This document shows positions 41,606 to 51,468 of a stretch of DNA of 64,000 nt, one piece after another (position 1 is the first letter of the stretch; each line of letters opens with the position of its first letter). The stretch comes from Mycobacterium sp. DL592 (lineage in GTDB: Bacteria; Actinomycetota; Actinomycetes; Mycobacteriales; Mycobacteriaceae), in assembly GCF_011694515.1 (NCBI RefSeq), contig NZ_CP050192.1, positions 3,232,072-3,296,071 of the forward strand. Reading direction: 5' to 3'. A program made the position numbers and the translations under genes. The notes beneath the pieces are model-generated. The model was not told the origin of the DNA. It worked only from the letters and a program-made list of their open reading frames with translations, and ran no database searches.

Positions 41606-43239
41606 CCGCCTGCGGACAGGTAGTCGCCGGCGATCGATCGTGCGATCTGCGCGTCGAGGAGGTTGCTGGCGAGGTTGGCGACGTTGGGGCTGCCGAGCCC
41701 GGTCACGAGGTCGTATCCGTCGCCTGGGACGTCAACTGCGTTGCCGCCCAACGCGATATCGCGGAATCCGGGGAGTCTCGACCCCTCGGCCACGTGATAC
41801 AGCAGGGTGTTGATGTCACCGAGCGGCCGTCCACCGCGGGCGATCACGTATTGATTCATCAACACTGTCAGTCCTGCCCAGATTGGCGCGGCCTGCGAGG
41901 TGCCGCCGCCGATTCTGGGGTTCTGCTCAAAGATCAGCTTCACCCCGGTGAAGGGGTCGGCCACGGCTGACACGTCGGGAACCAGCCGGTGCTGCGTATC
42001 GCGTCCGGTGGACACCTCGTGCTGATAGCCGGGGCGGTCGAACAACCGAGACACTCCCCCGCTGGAGCCTTGCGACAGCGGTACGTCGACCCAGGCCCGC
42101 TCCTCGATCCACCTGCCCTCCAGATCGGTCGACAGCGTGGTCCCGCCGACCGAGGTGATCTCCGGCAGCGACGCCACCGAGTCCACACCTATGTCGTCGG
42201 GTCCGGGGGCGGCCGACCAGTCTTGGCCGCCCTTGCATTCCAGCCCGCCGGCGTCGCCGCTGGCGTCAAAGACCGCGATGCCGCGGCGGTGGGCGTTGGT
42301 CAAGGCGGTCCGCACCGGCGCCAGGTCGGCCGCGGTGACCAGAGCCTCACAGCCCCACCCGATCGACAGGCTCCACACCGAGCCCGGGTACCGGTCGGCC
42401 GCGACGTCGAACATCCGGCCGATCTTCTCGAACGTGCCCCCGCCGTCGAGCGTCGGACGCGCGTTGACCACCACGAGTTGGGCGTCGGGGGCGATGGCGT
42501 GTGCCACTTCCAGATCCATCACGGTCTCGCCGTGCGCGGGACCGAGTGGACCGTCGACCACGACCGGGGTGAACCGCGGCAGCCCGGAGGTGTCGGCGTA
42601 CATGTCGAGATCGCGTTGGTCGAAGCCGTCGAAGGCGAAGAATACGACGGTGGCGCCCTTGCCGGTGTAGCCCGCGGCGGCGAGCGGTGCCGCGTTGTAG
42701 GCGGTGAGTAGATGCCGAGGGCTCAAGCCCGGCCTGGGCACATCCAGCGGTAGATCGGGGCGCGCCATCCGGTAGGGCAGGTAGCTCAGGATCCGCCCGA
42801 CCGCGGTGGCCTCACCGCGCACGGCGGCGGGTAGCTCCGGCTGGCTCGGGGAGGCGTAGAACACCTGACCGCGACGGCCCCGGTAGTCGTGGATCGGCAC
42901 GGCGAAGGCGTCCGAGAGCCGTTGCGCGGGACCGCTGACCACCGCCCAGTCGTCGCCGTCCCGCCAGCGCACCGTCAGGCCGCGGGACTGCGCCCACCCG
43001 ATCAGGGTGCCGGGGCGGGTGGTCCCGGACAGCGTGAACGTGAGCTGGGCATCATCAGCGTGCGACGGGCCGAGGTTGCTCGAGGCGGCCAGCAGCGACG
43101 CGTAGGGGCCGGGGATCACCGGCGCGCCGAGGGCCAGCCGCGACTGCCACGGCCCCGCCGCCGCCACTGCGATCAGCAGCGCGGTGGCGATGGCGATCGC
43201 CGGCCGGACTCGCGTGCGTCCCCCGCGGTGCACGTTCAT
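41602..43239 (-). CDS. Secreted sedolisin (S53) serine-carboxyl peptidase
   Basis: A 545-aa pro-protease. It has a signal or anchor segment at about 13-33, then a pro-kumamolisin-like prodomain (about 60-150, including LIGWAQSRGLTVRW), then the S53 catalytic domain. The catalytic Glu238 and Asp242 lie in HGETVMDLEVAHAIAP, the oxyanion Asp329 in FDASGDAGG and the nucleophile Ser448 in GGGTSQAAPIWAG. The C-terminal calcium site is DIALGGNAVD...GDGYD. All S53 residues are present, so it should be active, usually at acid pH. ATG 43239 is used; a GTG eight codons upstream exists. It overlaps a membrane-protein gene. Confidence 0.92.
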   Translation of the reverse strand: MNVHRGGRTRVRPAIAIATALLIAVAAAGPWQSRLALGAPVIPGPYASLLAASSNLGPSHADDAQLTFTLSGTTRPGTLIGWAQSRGLTVRWRDGDDWAVVSGPAQRLSDAFAVPIHDYRGRRGQVFYASPSQPELPAAVRGEATAVGRILSYLPYRMARPDLPLDVPRPGLSPRHLLTAYNAAPLAAAGYTGKGATVVFFAFDGFDQRDLDMYADTSGLPRFTPVVVDGPLGPAHGETVMDLEVAHAIAPDAQLVVVNARPTLDGGGTFEKIGRMFDVAADRYPGSVWSLSIGWGCEALVTAADLAPVRTALTNAHRRGIAVFDASGDAGGLECKGGQDWSAAPGPDDIGVDSVASLPEITSVGGTTLSTDLEGRWIEERAWVDVPLSQGSSGGVSRLFDRPGYQHEVSTGRDTQHRLVPDVSAVADPFTGVKLIFEQNPRIGGGTSQAAPIWAGLTVLMNQYVIARGGRPLGDINTLLYHVAEGSRLPGFRDIALGGNAVDVPGDGYDLVTGLGSPNVANLASNLLDAQIARSIAGDYLSAGG

Positions 43240-43280
43240 CGCCGCATTATGCGCCTCGCGCACGCACCTGGGAAAAAGAA

Positions 43281-43311
43281 AACAACCCCCGGAGAAATTC
43301 CAGGGGTTGTT
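43281..43311 (-). terminator. Intrinsic terminator after tRNA-Glu
   Basis: A 9-bp stem, AACAACCCC/GGGGTTGTT, with an inner GGA/TCC pair, is followed on the minus strand by TTCTTTTTCCC. It lies directly downstream of the tRNA-Glu gene. Confidence 0.85.
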
Positions 43312-43318
43312 GGTTTGG

Positions 43319-43391
43319 TAGCCCCGATGGGATTCGAACCCACGCTACCGCCGTGAGAGGGCGGCGTCCTAGGCCGCTAGACGACGGGGCC
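43319..43391 (-). tRNA. tRNA-Glu (anticodon CTC)
   Basis: A 73-nt cloverleaf. The anticodon stem CCGCC/GGCGG surrounds loop CTCTCAC, giving anticodon CTC. T-loop GGTTCGAATCC and a D-arm with GTC/GAC are present. The acceptor is GGCCCCG paired with CGGGGCT (G1-U72 wobble, as in other mycobacterial tRNA-Glu), and CCA is encoded at 43316-43318. It sits in the tRNA-Gln/gltX cluster. Confidence 0.96.
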
Positions 43392-43452
43392 AGAACCAAT
43401 CCGTGGCGCGCCTTGCGGCGCACCGGGAAGTCAGCATAGCTCAGAGCGTCGT

Positions 43453-43506
43453 ACCGACGAAATTGAGCACCTACCCGATGAAATCGGGCACTTCACCGAC
43501 GAAATT
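43453..43506. repeat. Three degenerate ~20-bp repeats between the two tRNA genes
   Basis: Units at 43453, 43473 and 43494 share the pattern ACC(C)GA(C/T)GAAAT(T/C)G, with GAGCAC/GGGCAC following the first two. They lie in the spacer between tRNA-Glu and tRNA-Gln and resemble no gene. Confidence 0.6.
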
Positions 43507-43507
43507 G

Positions 43508-43579
43508 CTGGGGTACCAGGACTCGAACCTAGAATGGCTGAACCAGAATCAGCTGTGTTGCCAATTACACCATACCCCA
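43508..43579 (-). tRNA. tRNA-Gln (anticodon CTG)
   Basis: A 72-nt cloverleaf with acceptor TGGGGTA/TACCCCA and discriminator G. Anticodon stem GCTGA/TCAGC surrounds TTCTGGT, giving anticodon CTG. CCA is not encoded. Its neighbour gltX, the glutamyl-tRNA synthetase, in actinobacteria also charges tRNA-Gln with Glu for later amidation by GatCAB. Confidence 0.95.
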
Positions 43580-43688
43580 TTGGCTGCCTATAACCGCTGG
43601 TCGGAAGGCTGTCAGTTTAGCGGGTGACGTACGCCTGTCCGGCATCAGTTGCGGGCCGACGAGCACACTATCAAAGATTTCGGCCCGG

Positions 43689-45173
43689 CTATTCCAGCCC
43701 CCCGGCGCCGTCCCGGGCCGCCCGCAGCCGCAGCAGCGCCCGGTCGCGGCCGAGCAGCTCCAGCGACTCGAACAGCGGCGGGCTGACGGTGGCTCCGGTG
43801 GCGGCCACCCGGATCGGCCCGAAGGCCTTGCGTGGCTTGAGTTCGAGGCCTTCGAGCAGCGCGGCTTTGAGCGCCTCCTCGATGCCGGAGGTCGTCCACA
43901 GGCCTACTCCCTCGAGTGCGGTGATGGCCGCATCGAGCACCGGCACCGCATCGGGCCCGAGTTCCTTGGCTGCGGCCTTCGGATCGAGTTCGTAGGAGCC
44001 GTCGTCGAGGAATTTCAATAGCCCCCAGGCGTCGGAGAGCACGACGATGCGGGTCTGCACCAGTTCCGCGGCGGTGGCGAATGCGGCGTCGTCCAAGCCG
44101 GTGTCATGGCCGTGCTCAGCGAGGTAACCGGCCAGCCGGCTGGCGAATTCGGCCGGGTCGAGGCGCCGGATGTGTTCGGCGTTGACCGCATCGGCCTTCT
44201 TCTGGTCGAAGCGGGCCGGGTTGGAGTTGACGTCGACGACGTCGAAGGCGGCCACCATCTCCTCGATGCTGAAGATGTCACGATCCTCGGCGATCCCCCA
44301 GCCCAGCAACGCCAGATAGTTCAGCAGACCCTCGGGAATGAACCCGCGCTCGCGATGCAGGAACAGATTCGATTCCGGGTCGCGCTTGGACAGCTTCTTG
44401 GTCCCCTCGCCCAATACCGGTGGGAGATGGGCGAATTCGGGAACCTGATCGGTCACACCGATGCGGATCAGCGCCTGATACAGGGCGATTTGGCGCGGCG
44501 TGGAGGGCAGCAGGTCCTCGCCGCGCAGCACATGGGTGATCTTCATCAGCGCGTCGTCGACGGGATTGACCAAGGTGTACAACGGTTCTCCGGTCGCGCG
44601 GGTGAGCGCGAAATCGGGCACCGTGCCGGCGGCGAAGGTCGTCTTGCCGCGCACCAGGTCGTGCCAGCTGATGTCCTTGTCGGGCATCCGCAGCCGCAGC
44701 ACGGCGTTACGGCCCTCGGCGGCATAGGCGGCGCGCTGTTCGTCGGTCAGGTCCCGGTCGTAATTGTCGTAGCCCAGTTTGGGATTGCGGCCGGCGGCCA
44801 GATGCCGCGCCTCCACCTCTTCGGGGGTGGAGTAGGCCGGGTAGGCCTCACCGGCCTCGACGAGTTTGGCCACCACGTCCGCGTAGAGGTCCTTGCGCTG
44901 GGACTGGCGGTAGGGCTCGTGCGGGCCGCCGACCTCGGGTCCCTCGTCCCAGTTCAGTCCCAGCCAGCGCAGCGCTTCCAGCAGTGCGGCATAGCTTTCC
45001 TCGGAGTCGCGCTGGGCGTCGGTGTCCTCGATGCGAAACACGAAGGTGCCACCGGTGTGCCGGGCGTAGGCCCAGTTGAACAATGCGGTGCGCACCATAC
45101 CGACATGTGGAATGCCGGTCGGTGACGGGCAAAACCGCACGCGCACAGGCTTATCAGCCGCCCCGGTCATCAT
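43689..45173 (-). CDS. gltX: Glutamyl-tRNA synthetase
   Basis: A class I aminoacyl-tRNA synthetase of 494 aa. The HIGH-type motif is [23 protein letters not shown] and the KMSKS-type motif is [13 protein letters not shown]. The anticodon-binding helical domain is at about 320-494. In mycobacteria GltX is expected to be non-discriminating, making Glu-tRNA-Gln that GatCAB converts; this is inferred from the family. It overlaps the FAH-family gene upstream by 4 bp and lies in a cluster with tRNA-Gln and tRNA-Glu. Confidence 0.97.
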   Translation of the reverse strand: MMTGAADKPVRVRFCPSPTGIPHVGMVRTALFNWAYARHTGGTFVFRIEDTDAQRDSEESYAALLEALRWLGLNWDEGPEVGGPHEPYRQSQRKDLYADVVAKLVEAGEAYPAYSTPEEVEARHLAAGRNPKLGYDNYDRDLTDEQRAAYAAEGRNAVLRLRMPDKDISWHDLVRGKTTFAAGTVPDFALTRATGEPLYTLVNPVDDALMKITHVLRGEDLLPSTPRQIALYQALIRIGVTDQVPEFAHLPPVLGEGTKKLSKRDPESNLFLHRERGFIPEGLLNYLALLGWGIAEDRDIFSIEEMVAAFDVVDVNSNPARFDQKKADAVNAEHIRRLDPAEFASRLAGYLAEHGHDTGLDDAAFATAAELVQTRIVVLSDAWGLLKFLDDGSYELDPKAAAKELGPDAVPVLDAAITALEGVGLWTTSGIEEALKAALLEGLELKPRKAFGPIRVAATGATVSPPLFESLELLGRDRALLRLRAARDGAGGLE

Positions 45174-45946
45174 TTGCCCTTTCGCACGACGGGATTGGTG
45201 AGGGTGCCGATGCCCTCGATGCTGACGCTGACGGTGTCACCGTGCTCGATCGGACCCACACCTTCGGGGGTGCCGGTGAGGATGAGGTCGCCGGGCAGCA
45301 GGGTCATGACGGCCGAGATCCACTCGATGATGGCGCCGATGTCGTGGATCATCATCGAGGTCCGGCTCAGTTGGCGCACTTCGCCGTTGACCTCGGTGCG
45401 GATCTCCAGATCCGAGGGGTCCAGATCGGTGACGATCCAGGGCCCGACCGGGCAGAAGGTGTCGTGGCCCTTGGCGCGCATCCACTGGCCGTCGGCCTTC
45501 TGCTGATCACGTGCCGAGACGTCGTTGGCGATGGTGTAGCCGAGGATGTTCTCGAACGCCCGCGCGGCGGGAACGTCCTTGCACGGCCGGCCGATCACCA
45601 CCGCCAGCTCCCCCTCATGGTGGACCGGCGAGGCGTTGGCGGGCAGCTGGATCGGCACGCCCGGGCCGATGATCGCGGTGTTGGGTTTGAGGAAGATCAC
45701 CGGATCCTCCGGCGCCTCACCACCCATCTCCTCGATGTGGGCCTGGTAGTTCTTGCCCATGCAGACCACCTTGCTGGCCAGGATCGGCGCCAGCAGCCGG
45801 ACGTCGGCCAGCGGCCAGCTCCGCCCGGTGAAGGTGGGGGTGCCGAACGGATGCTCGGCGATCTCACGGGCTTGGAGGTCCGACCCGTCGCCTTCGATGC
45901 TGACGAAGGCGACCCCGTCGGGACTGGCAATTCTTCCCAGGCGCAT
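45170..45946 (-). CDS. Fumarylacetoacetate hydrolase-family protein
   Basis: A 258-aa FAH-fold metal-dependent hydrolase/isomerase/decarboxylase, ortholog position of Rv2993c. Motifs include [49 protein letters not shown] (metal-ligand Glu) and [14 protein letters not shown], with [10 protein letters not shown] near the C-terminus. Family members act on 2-hydroxy-hepta-2,4-diene-dioate-type compounds or oxaloacetate; the substrate is not determinable here. Upstream of and overlapping gltX. Confidence 0.9.
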   Translation of the reverse strand: MRLGRIASPDGVAFVSIEGDGSDLQAREIAEHPFGTPTFTGRSWPLADVRLLAPILASKVVCMGKNYQAHIEEMGGEAPEDPVIFLKPNTAIIGPGVPIQLPANASPVHHEGELAVVIGRPCKDVPAARAFENILGYTIANDVSARDQQKADGQWMRAKGHDTFCPVGPWIVTDLDPSDLEIRTEVNGEVRQLSRTSMMIHDIGAIIEWISAVMTLLPGDLILTGTPEGVGPIEHGDTVSVSIEGIGTLTNPVVRKGK

Positions 45947-46097
45947 TCGGTAAAGCCTAGTGGTCGGTCGTTGCGCGTTGAGTGAGGAGTCACGCAGACC
46001 TGCACCCGCACATCCACTGCGAGATTTGTCACTTCGCGTATCTCATTATGTGGGAATCAGATTCAGCATCGTGGGAACTGCATGCGATCATGACCGG

Positions 46098-47288
46098 GTG
46101 AGCACCGACGACATCAGCACCGTGCGGCGCTGGTCGATGCTCGTCATCGCGCTGTTCGCCACCCTGTCGGCCAACGTCTTCATCAACGGCGTCGCCTTCC
46201 TGATTCCCACGCTGCACACCACGATGGGCATGGATCTGGCGAAGGCCGGACTGATCTCGGCGCTGCCGAGTTTCGGCATGGTGGTCACCCTCATCGCCTG
46301 GGGCTACGTGGTGGACCGCATCGGGGAACGGTTCGTCCTCACCGTCGGTTCGGCGCTGACCGCAGCGGCGTCCTTCGCCGCCTCGACCGCACACTCACTG
46401 CCCGTCATGGGCGTGTTCCTGCTGCTCGGGGGCATGGCAGCGGCCAGCAGCAACTCGGCAAGCGGTCGGCTGGTGGTGGGCTGGTTTCCGCCGCAGCAGC
46501 GCGGGCTGGTGATGGGTATCCGCCAGACCGCTACGCCACTGGGCGTCGGCTTCGGTGCTCTGGTGATCCCGCGGCTGGCACAGGAACACGGCGTCGGGCC
46601 CGCTCTGCTGTTCCCGGCATTGGTGTGCGCGGTGGCGGCCATCGTGTGCGCGGGCTTGGTGCTGGACCCGCCACGGACGCCGCGCGCGGAGGCTCCCGCT
46701 GAAGACCTGGCCAACCCGTACCGCGGTTCGGCCGTGCTGTGGCGAATCCACGCGGTCTCGGTGCTGCTGGTAGTTCCGCAGTGTGTGGTGTGGACCTTCA
46801 CTCTGGTGTGGCTGATCGCCGATCGCGGATGGTCACCGGAATCCGCGGGTGTGCTGATGCTGGCCGCCCAGTTGCTGGGCGCGCTGGGCCGCATCGCCGC
46901 CGGGCGCTGGTCGGACTCGATGGGTCTGCGGCTGCGCCCGATCCGGCTCATCGCCGTCGCCGCGGCCGCTTCGATGCTCGCCCTCGCGGTCACCGATGCG
47001 CTGCACTCCCCGCTGAGTATCGCGGTGATGGTCGCAGCCTCGGTGATCACGGTCAGCGACAACGGGTTGGCGTTCACCGCCATCGCCGAGATCGCCGGGC
47101 CGTTCTGGAGCGGGCGGGCGCTGGGAACGCAGAACACCAGCCAACTGTTCACCACCGGGATCACGCCGCCGTTGTTCGGCGCCGTGATCGGGGTGCTGGG
47201 CTTTCCGGCGGCGTTCGCGGTGTGCGCGCTGTTCCCGCTCGCCGCGCTGAAGTTGGTGCCGGCCGACCCGCCGAGCACCCAGAGCTAG
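46098..47288 (+). CDS. Major facilitator superfamily transporter
   Basis: A 396-aa MFS transporter with about 12 membrane segments. Between segments 2 and 3 lies the [14 protein letters not shown] loop, the G-x3-D-R-x-G motif of MFS proteins. [38 protein letters not shown] is the second characteristic region. GTG 46098 is the likely start ([12 protein letters not shown]). The position corresponds to Rv2994. The substrate is unknown. It is convergent with leuB, overlapping by CTAG (47285-47288). Confidence 0.92.
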   Translation: MSTDDISTVRRWSMLVIALFATLSANVFINGVAFLIPTLHTTMGMDLAKAGLISALPSFGMVVTLIAWGYVVDRIGERFVLTVGSALTAAASFAASTAHSLPVMGVFLLLGGMAAASSNSASGRLVVGWFPPQQRGLVMGIRQTATPLGVGFGALVIPRLAQEHGVGPALLFPALVCAVAAIVCAGLVLDPPRTPRAEAPAEDLANPYRGSAVLWRIHAVSVLLVVPQCVVWTFTLVWLIADRGWSPESAGVLMLAAQLLGALGRIAAGRWSDSMGLRLRPIRLIAVAAAASMLALAVTDALHSPLSIAVMVAASVITVSDNGLAFTAIAEIAGPFWSGRALGTQNTSQLFTTGITPPLFGAVIGVLGFPAAFAVCALFPLAALKLVPADPPSTQS

Positions 47289-48304
47289 AGCGCCGCGCGA
47301 ATCCGCTCGCCGACCTCGCGGGTGGAGTAGGTCTTATCTCCCCGCGTGGCCAGATGGTTGGCGACGGACTTGTCGACACGAGCCGCGGCGGCGTCCTCGC
47401 CAATGTGGTTCAGCAGCAAGGACACCGACATCACCGCAGCGGTGGGATCGGCGATGCCCTGGCCCGCGATGTCCGGCGCGCTGCCATGCACGGGCTCGAA
47501 CATCGACGGGTTGGTGCCGGTGGCGTCGATATTGCCGCTGGCCGCCAATCCGATTCCGCCGCACACTGCGGCAGCCAGGTCGGTGATGATGTCGCCGAAC
47601 AGGTTGTCGGTGACGATGACGTCGAATCGGCCCGGGTCGGTAACCATGTGGATGGTGGCCGCGTCGATGTGCTGATAGGCGACCTCGACCTCGGGGTACT
47701 GCGCGCCGACTTCGGCGACCACCCGCGACCACAGACTGCCCGCGAACGTCAGCACGTTGGTCTTGTGCACCAGCGTCAGATGCTTGCGGCGGGATTGGGC
47801 CCGCGCGAAGGCATCACGCACCACGCGCTCGACACCGAACGCGGTGTTCACGCTGACCTCGGTGGCCACCTCGTGCGGTGTCCCGACACGCAGCGCCCCA
47901 CCGTTGCCGGTGTAGGGACCTTCGGTGCCCTCGCGCACCACGACGAAGTCGATACCCGTCACCCCGGACAGCGGGCTGCTGACACCGGGGTACAGCCGGC
48001 CCGGCCGCAGGTTGACGTGATGGTCGAGGGCGAAACGCAGTTTGAGCAGCAGGCCCCGTTCGAGCACACCGCTGGGCACCGACGGGTCGCCGATGGCGCC
48101 GAGCAGGATCGCGTCGTAGCCCTTGAGTTCCTCGATGGTCTGCTCGGTGAGCAGTTCACCAGTGGCGTGGTAGCGCCGCGCACCGAGGTCGTACTCGGTG
48201 ATGTCCACACCGGGCAGCACGACGTCGAGCACCTGCAGTGCTTCTGCGATGACTTCCGGGCCGATACCGTCGCCCGCGATCACAGCCAATTTCATCTGCG
48301 CCAC
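47285..48304 (-). CDS. leuB: 3-isopropylmalate dehydrogenase
   Basis: LeuB oxidises 3-isopropylmalate to the 2-keto acid in leucine synthesis. The 339-aa protein has [35 protein letters not shown] substrate loops, [14 protein letters not shown] and the cofactor-binding C-terminus [21 protein letters not shown]. Full length. The serA gene lies upstream on the same strand with a 40-bp gap holding a partial copy of the dispersed repeat core. The stop is shared with the MFS gene. Confidence 0.97.
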   Translation of the reverse strand: MAQMKLAVIAGDGIGPEVIAEALQVLDVVLPGVDITEYDLGARRYHATGELLTEQTIEELKGYDAILLGAIGDPSVPSGVLERGLLLKLRFALDHHVNLRPGRLYPGVSSPLSGVTGIDFVVVREGTEGPYTGNGGALRVGTPHEVATEVSVNTAFGVERVVRDAFARAQSRRKHLTLVHKTNVLTFAGSLWSRVVAEVGAQYPEVEVAYQHIDAATIHMVTDPGRFDVIVTDNLFGDIITDLAAAVCGGIGLAASGNIDATGTNPSMFEPVHGSAPDIAGQGIADPTAAVMSVSLLLNHIGEDAAAARVDKSVANHLATRGDKTYSTREVGERIRAAL

Positions 48305-48313
48305 TCCTCCTCA

Positions 48314-48327
48314 TCGCTTCGCTCTGC
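48314..48327 (-). repeat. Partial copy of the dispersed repeat core between serA and leuB
   Basis: It contains TCGCTTCGCTC followed by TGC, matching the core of the copies in ftsY, ung and ilvB, but without their flanks. It lies in the 40-bp serA-leuB gap and is read in the same orientation as the other copies. Confidence 0.5.
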
Positions 48328-48344
48328 ATCGTCGATGGCGCGTT

Positions 48345-49931
48345 TCATGAGAAATCCACCACTTCCAGAGTCACCGCACCGACGGCGGCACCGATCGCCC
48401 CACGCACATCGGCAGGCACGTCGCGGTCCAGCCGCAGCATCACCGTCGCCGCCGTGCCACTGGTGTCCTGGCTCATCTGCGCGGCAAGGATATTGACGTC
48501 CGCACCGCCGAGCAGGGTGCCGATCTTGCCGAGCGCACCCGGCTGGTCGGTGTAGTTCAGGATCAGGTTGACGCCCTCGGCCCGCAGATCGAAGTTGCGT
48601 CCGTTGATCTGGACGATCTTCTCGGTCTGCTGCGGGCCGGACAGGGTGCCGGAGACGTTGATCGCCGAGCCGTCCGCCGCGAGCGCACGCACGTCGACCA
48701 CGCTGCGATGGTTGATGCTCTCGGTGGCCGTACTCAATTCGGTCTGCAGGCCGCGGTCGTTGGCCAGACCGGGGGCGTTGACAAAGGTGACCTGCTGGTC
48801 GGTGACGGTGGAGAAGAACCCTCGCAGGGCCGAAAGTTTCAGTACCTCAACGTCTTCGGCTGCCAGCTCGCCGCTGACCCGAACCGACAGCGTGGTGGGC
48901 GGCTCGGTGGCCAATACGCCGACGAGCACGCCGAGCTTGCGCACCAGGTCCAGCCACGGCGACACCTCTTCGCTGACCGCACCCGCACCGACGTTGACCG
49001 CGTCCGGGACGAACTCCCCCGCCAGCGCCAGCTTCACGCTTTCGGCGACGTCGGTGCCGGCCCGGTCCTGCGCCTCGGTGGTCGATGCGCCCAGATGCGG
49101 GGTGACCACGACCTGGGGCAGCTCGAACAGTGGGCTGTCGGTGCAGGGTTCGGTGGAGAACACGTCGAGCCCGGCGGCGCGGACATGGCCGCTGGTGATC
49201 GCCTCGGCCAGCGCGTGCTCGTCGATAAGGCCGCCGCGCGCGGCGTTGACGATGATGACGCCCGGCTTGGTCTTGGCCAGCGCCTCCTTGCCCAGCAAGC
49301 CGGCGGTCTCCGGGGTCTTGGGCAGATGGACGGAGATGAAATCCGCCCGGGGCAGCAGCTCATCGAGGGACAGCAGCTCGATGCCGAGCTGCGCGGCGCG
49401 GGCCGGCGGGACGTAGGGGTCGTAGGCGACGACGTGCGTGCCGAAGGCGGCCAGGCGCGCGGCGACGAGCTGGCCGATGCGGCCGAGGCCGACGACGCCG
49501 ACGGTCTTGCCGAAGATCTCGGTGCCGTTGAACGACGACCGCTTCCAGGTGTGCTCCCGGAGGGTGGCGTCAGCGGCCGGGATCTGCCGGGCGGCGGCCA
49601 GCATCAGCGCCAGCGCGTGCTCGGCGGCGCTGTGGATGTTGGAGGTCGGCGCGTTGACGACGAGCACACCCGCGGCGGTGGCCGCGGGGACGTCGACGTT
49701 GTCCAGGCCGACGCCCGCGCGGGCGACGATCTTGAGCTTGGGTGCGGCCGCGATCACCTCGGCGTCCACGGTGGTCGCCGAGCGCACCAGCAGCGCGTCG
49801 GCGTCGGCTACCGCTGCCAGCAGTTCTGGGCGGTCCGGGCCGTCGACCCAGCGCACCTCGACGTTGTCGCCGAGGGCGGCGACGGTCGACTCGGCGAGTT
49901 TGTCGGCGATCAACACAACGGGCAGATTCAC
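48345..49931 (-). CDS. serA: D-3-phosphoglycerate dehydrogenase
   Basis: SerA commits 3-phosphoglycerate to serine synthesis. From GTG 49931 (MNLPVVLIADKLAEST) it is 528 aa, the long mycobacterial type. It has substrate- and NAD-binding domains (GKTVGVVGLGRIGQLVAARL), the catalytic HLGASTTEAQDRAG region, an intervening domain (about 320-450) and a C-terminal ACT domain (VNLILNYTDQPGALGKIGTLLGGADVNI) for serine feedback inhibition. The open frame extends upstream to 50201 but is antisense there. Confidence 0.97.
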   Translation of the reverse strand: MNLPVVLIADKLAESTVAALGDNVEVRWVDGPDRPELLAAVADADALLVRSATTVDAEVIAAAPKLKIVARAGVGLDNVDVPAATAAGVLVVNAPTSNIHSAAEHALALMLAAARQIPAADATLREHTWKRSSFNGTEIFGKTVGVVGLGRIGQLVAARLAAFGTHVVAYDPYVPPARAAQLGIELLSLDELLPRADFISVHLPKTPETAGLLGKEALAKTKPGVIIVNAARGGLIDEHALAEAITSGHVRAAGLDVFSTEPCTDSPLFELPQVVVTPHLGASTTEAQDRAGTDVAESVKLALAGEFVPDAVNVGAGAVSEEVSPWLDLVRKLGVLVGVLATEPPTTLSVRVSGELAAEDVEVLKLSALRGFFSTVTDQQVTFVNAPGLANDRGLQTELSTATESINHRSVVDVRALAADGSAINVSGTLSGPQQTEKIVQINGRNFDLRAEGVNLILNYTDQPGALGKIGTLLGGADVNILAAQMSQDTSGTAATVMLRLDRDVPADVRGAIGAAVGAVTLEVVDFS

Positions 49932-50040
49932 GCCGGTCAGCCTATCGTGGCGGCGCCGCGGGCCAGAACGGACCGAGCGCAGCGGCCCACCTGTCCCGCC
50001 CTGCTCGCCCTCGTCGCGACATCTGGGGTGTACTGGACAG

Positions 50041-51468
50041 GTGGACGTCACCGTAGTCGGCAGCGGTCCCAACGGGCTGGCGGCCGCCGTCATCTGCGCG
50101 CGAGCCGGCCTGTCCGTGCGGGTTCTGGAAGCCCAGCCCACGCTGGGCGGCGGGTCCCGCACCCTGGCCGACCCCGAATACGGCGAGGTGCGCCACGACA
50201 TCTGCTCGGCGATCCACCCGCTGGCGCTGGCGTCACCGTTCTTCGCCGAGTTCGACCTACCGGCGCGCGGGGTCGGGCTGGCGGTGCCGGAGATCTCCTA
50301 CGCGAACCCGCTGCCCGGTGGCGGGGCCGCGATCGCCTACCACGACCTGGCGCGCACCAGTGCCGGCCTCCAGCAGGGGGCTTCGTGGCAGGCGCTGTTC
50401 GAGCCGCTGACTCGCAACGCGGACACCGTGCTCGGGCTGCTGCTCGGCAACAAACGCTCGGTCCCCACCAACATCCCGGCGTCGGTGGCCCTGGCGCGCC
50501 GGATGCTCGAGCAGGGCACGCCGGCCTGGGGTTCGCTGCGCGGCGAAGACGCCCGTGCACTGTTCACCGGTGTTGCAGCACACACGATTTCGCGGATGCC
50601 GTCGTTGGTTGCCGCGGGCGCTGGGCTGATGCTGGCGACGCTGGGCCACACGGTCGGCTGGCCGGTGCCGGTGGGCGGAAGCCAGGCCATCACCGACGCC
50701 ATGATCGCCGACCTACAGGCTCACGGCGGTGTTCTGGAAACCAATGCCGAAGTGCGGACACCGCCCTCGGGGGTGGTGCTCTACGACACCGCACCGACCG
50801 CGTTGCTCAACATCTACGGCGACCAGCTGCCAGACCGGTATGCAAAGGCGTTGCGGCGCTACACCTTCGGGCCCGGCGTCGCCAAGGTCGACTTCGTGCT
50901 CTCCGATGAGATTCCGTGGGCGGATTCCCGGCTGGCCTCGGCTGCCACCTTCCACCTCGGCGGCTCCCGCGCTCAGATGGCGCACGCCGAGAAGGAGATC
51001 GCCGCCGGGCGCCACGCCGAATGGCCGATGGTTCTGGGTGCCACGCCCTATACCGCCGATCTCACACGCATCGACTCCCAAGGGCGTCGACCGTTCTGGA
51101 CCTATGCCCACGTGCCTGCGGGATCGACCCTCGACCAGACCCAGGCCATCACCGCGATCATGGAGCGCTTCGCCCCGGGCTTCTGCGACATCGTCGTCGC
51201 GTCGCGCAGCATCCCGGCCGCCCGGCTGGCCGACCACGACGCCAACTATGTCGGCGGCGACATCGGGGTGGGCGGTAACTCTGTGGTGCGTGCGCTGCTC
51301 GGACCGACCCCGCGGGTCAACCCGTGGTCGACGCCGATTCCCCAGGCCTACCTGTGCTCGTCGGCCACCCCTCCCGGCGGCGGGGTGCACGGCATGTCGG
51401 GGTACTACGCCGCGCGTACCGTGCTCAAGCGCGAATTCGGCCTGCCGCTGCCGAGTCTCGCCCCCTGA
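50041..51468 (+). CDS. Phytoene-desaturase-like FAD/NAD(P)-dependent oxidoreductase
   Basis: A 475-aa flavoprotein of the phytoene dehydrogenase/CrtI-like family, ortholog position of Rv2997. The dinucleotide-binding motif VTVVGSGPNGLAAAVICARAG is at the N-terminus, followed by LEAQPTLGGGSRT. The C-terminal flavin region is YLCSSATPPGGGVHGMSGYYAARTVL. GTG 50041 is used. No carotenoid genes are adjacent, so a carotenoid role should not be assumed; many mycobacterial relatives are uncharacterised. It is the last gene before the decayed region. Confidence 0.88.
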   Translation: MDVTVVGSGPNGLAAAVICARAGLSVRVLEAQPTLGGGSRTLADPEYGEVRHDICSAIHPLALASPFFAEFDLPARGVGLAVPEISYANPLPGGGAAIAYHDLARTSAGLQQGASWQALFEPLTRNADTVLGLLLGNKRSVPTNIPASVALARRMLEQGTPAWGSLRGEDARALFTGVAAHTISRMPSLVAAGAGLMLATLGHTVGWPVPVGGSQAITDAMIADLQAHGGVLETNAEVRTPPSGVVLYDTAPTALLNIYGDQLPDRYAKALRRYTFGPGVAKVDFVLSDEIPWADSRLASAATFHLGGSRAQMAHAEKEIAAGRHAEWPMVLGATPYTADLTRIDSQGRRPFWTYAHVPAGSTLDQTQAITAIMERFAPGFCDIVVASRSIPAARLADHDANYVGGDIGVGGNSVVRALLGPTPRVNPWSTPIPQAYLCSSATPPGGGVHGMSGYYAARTVLKREFGLPLPSLAP

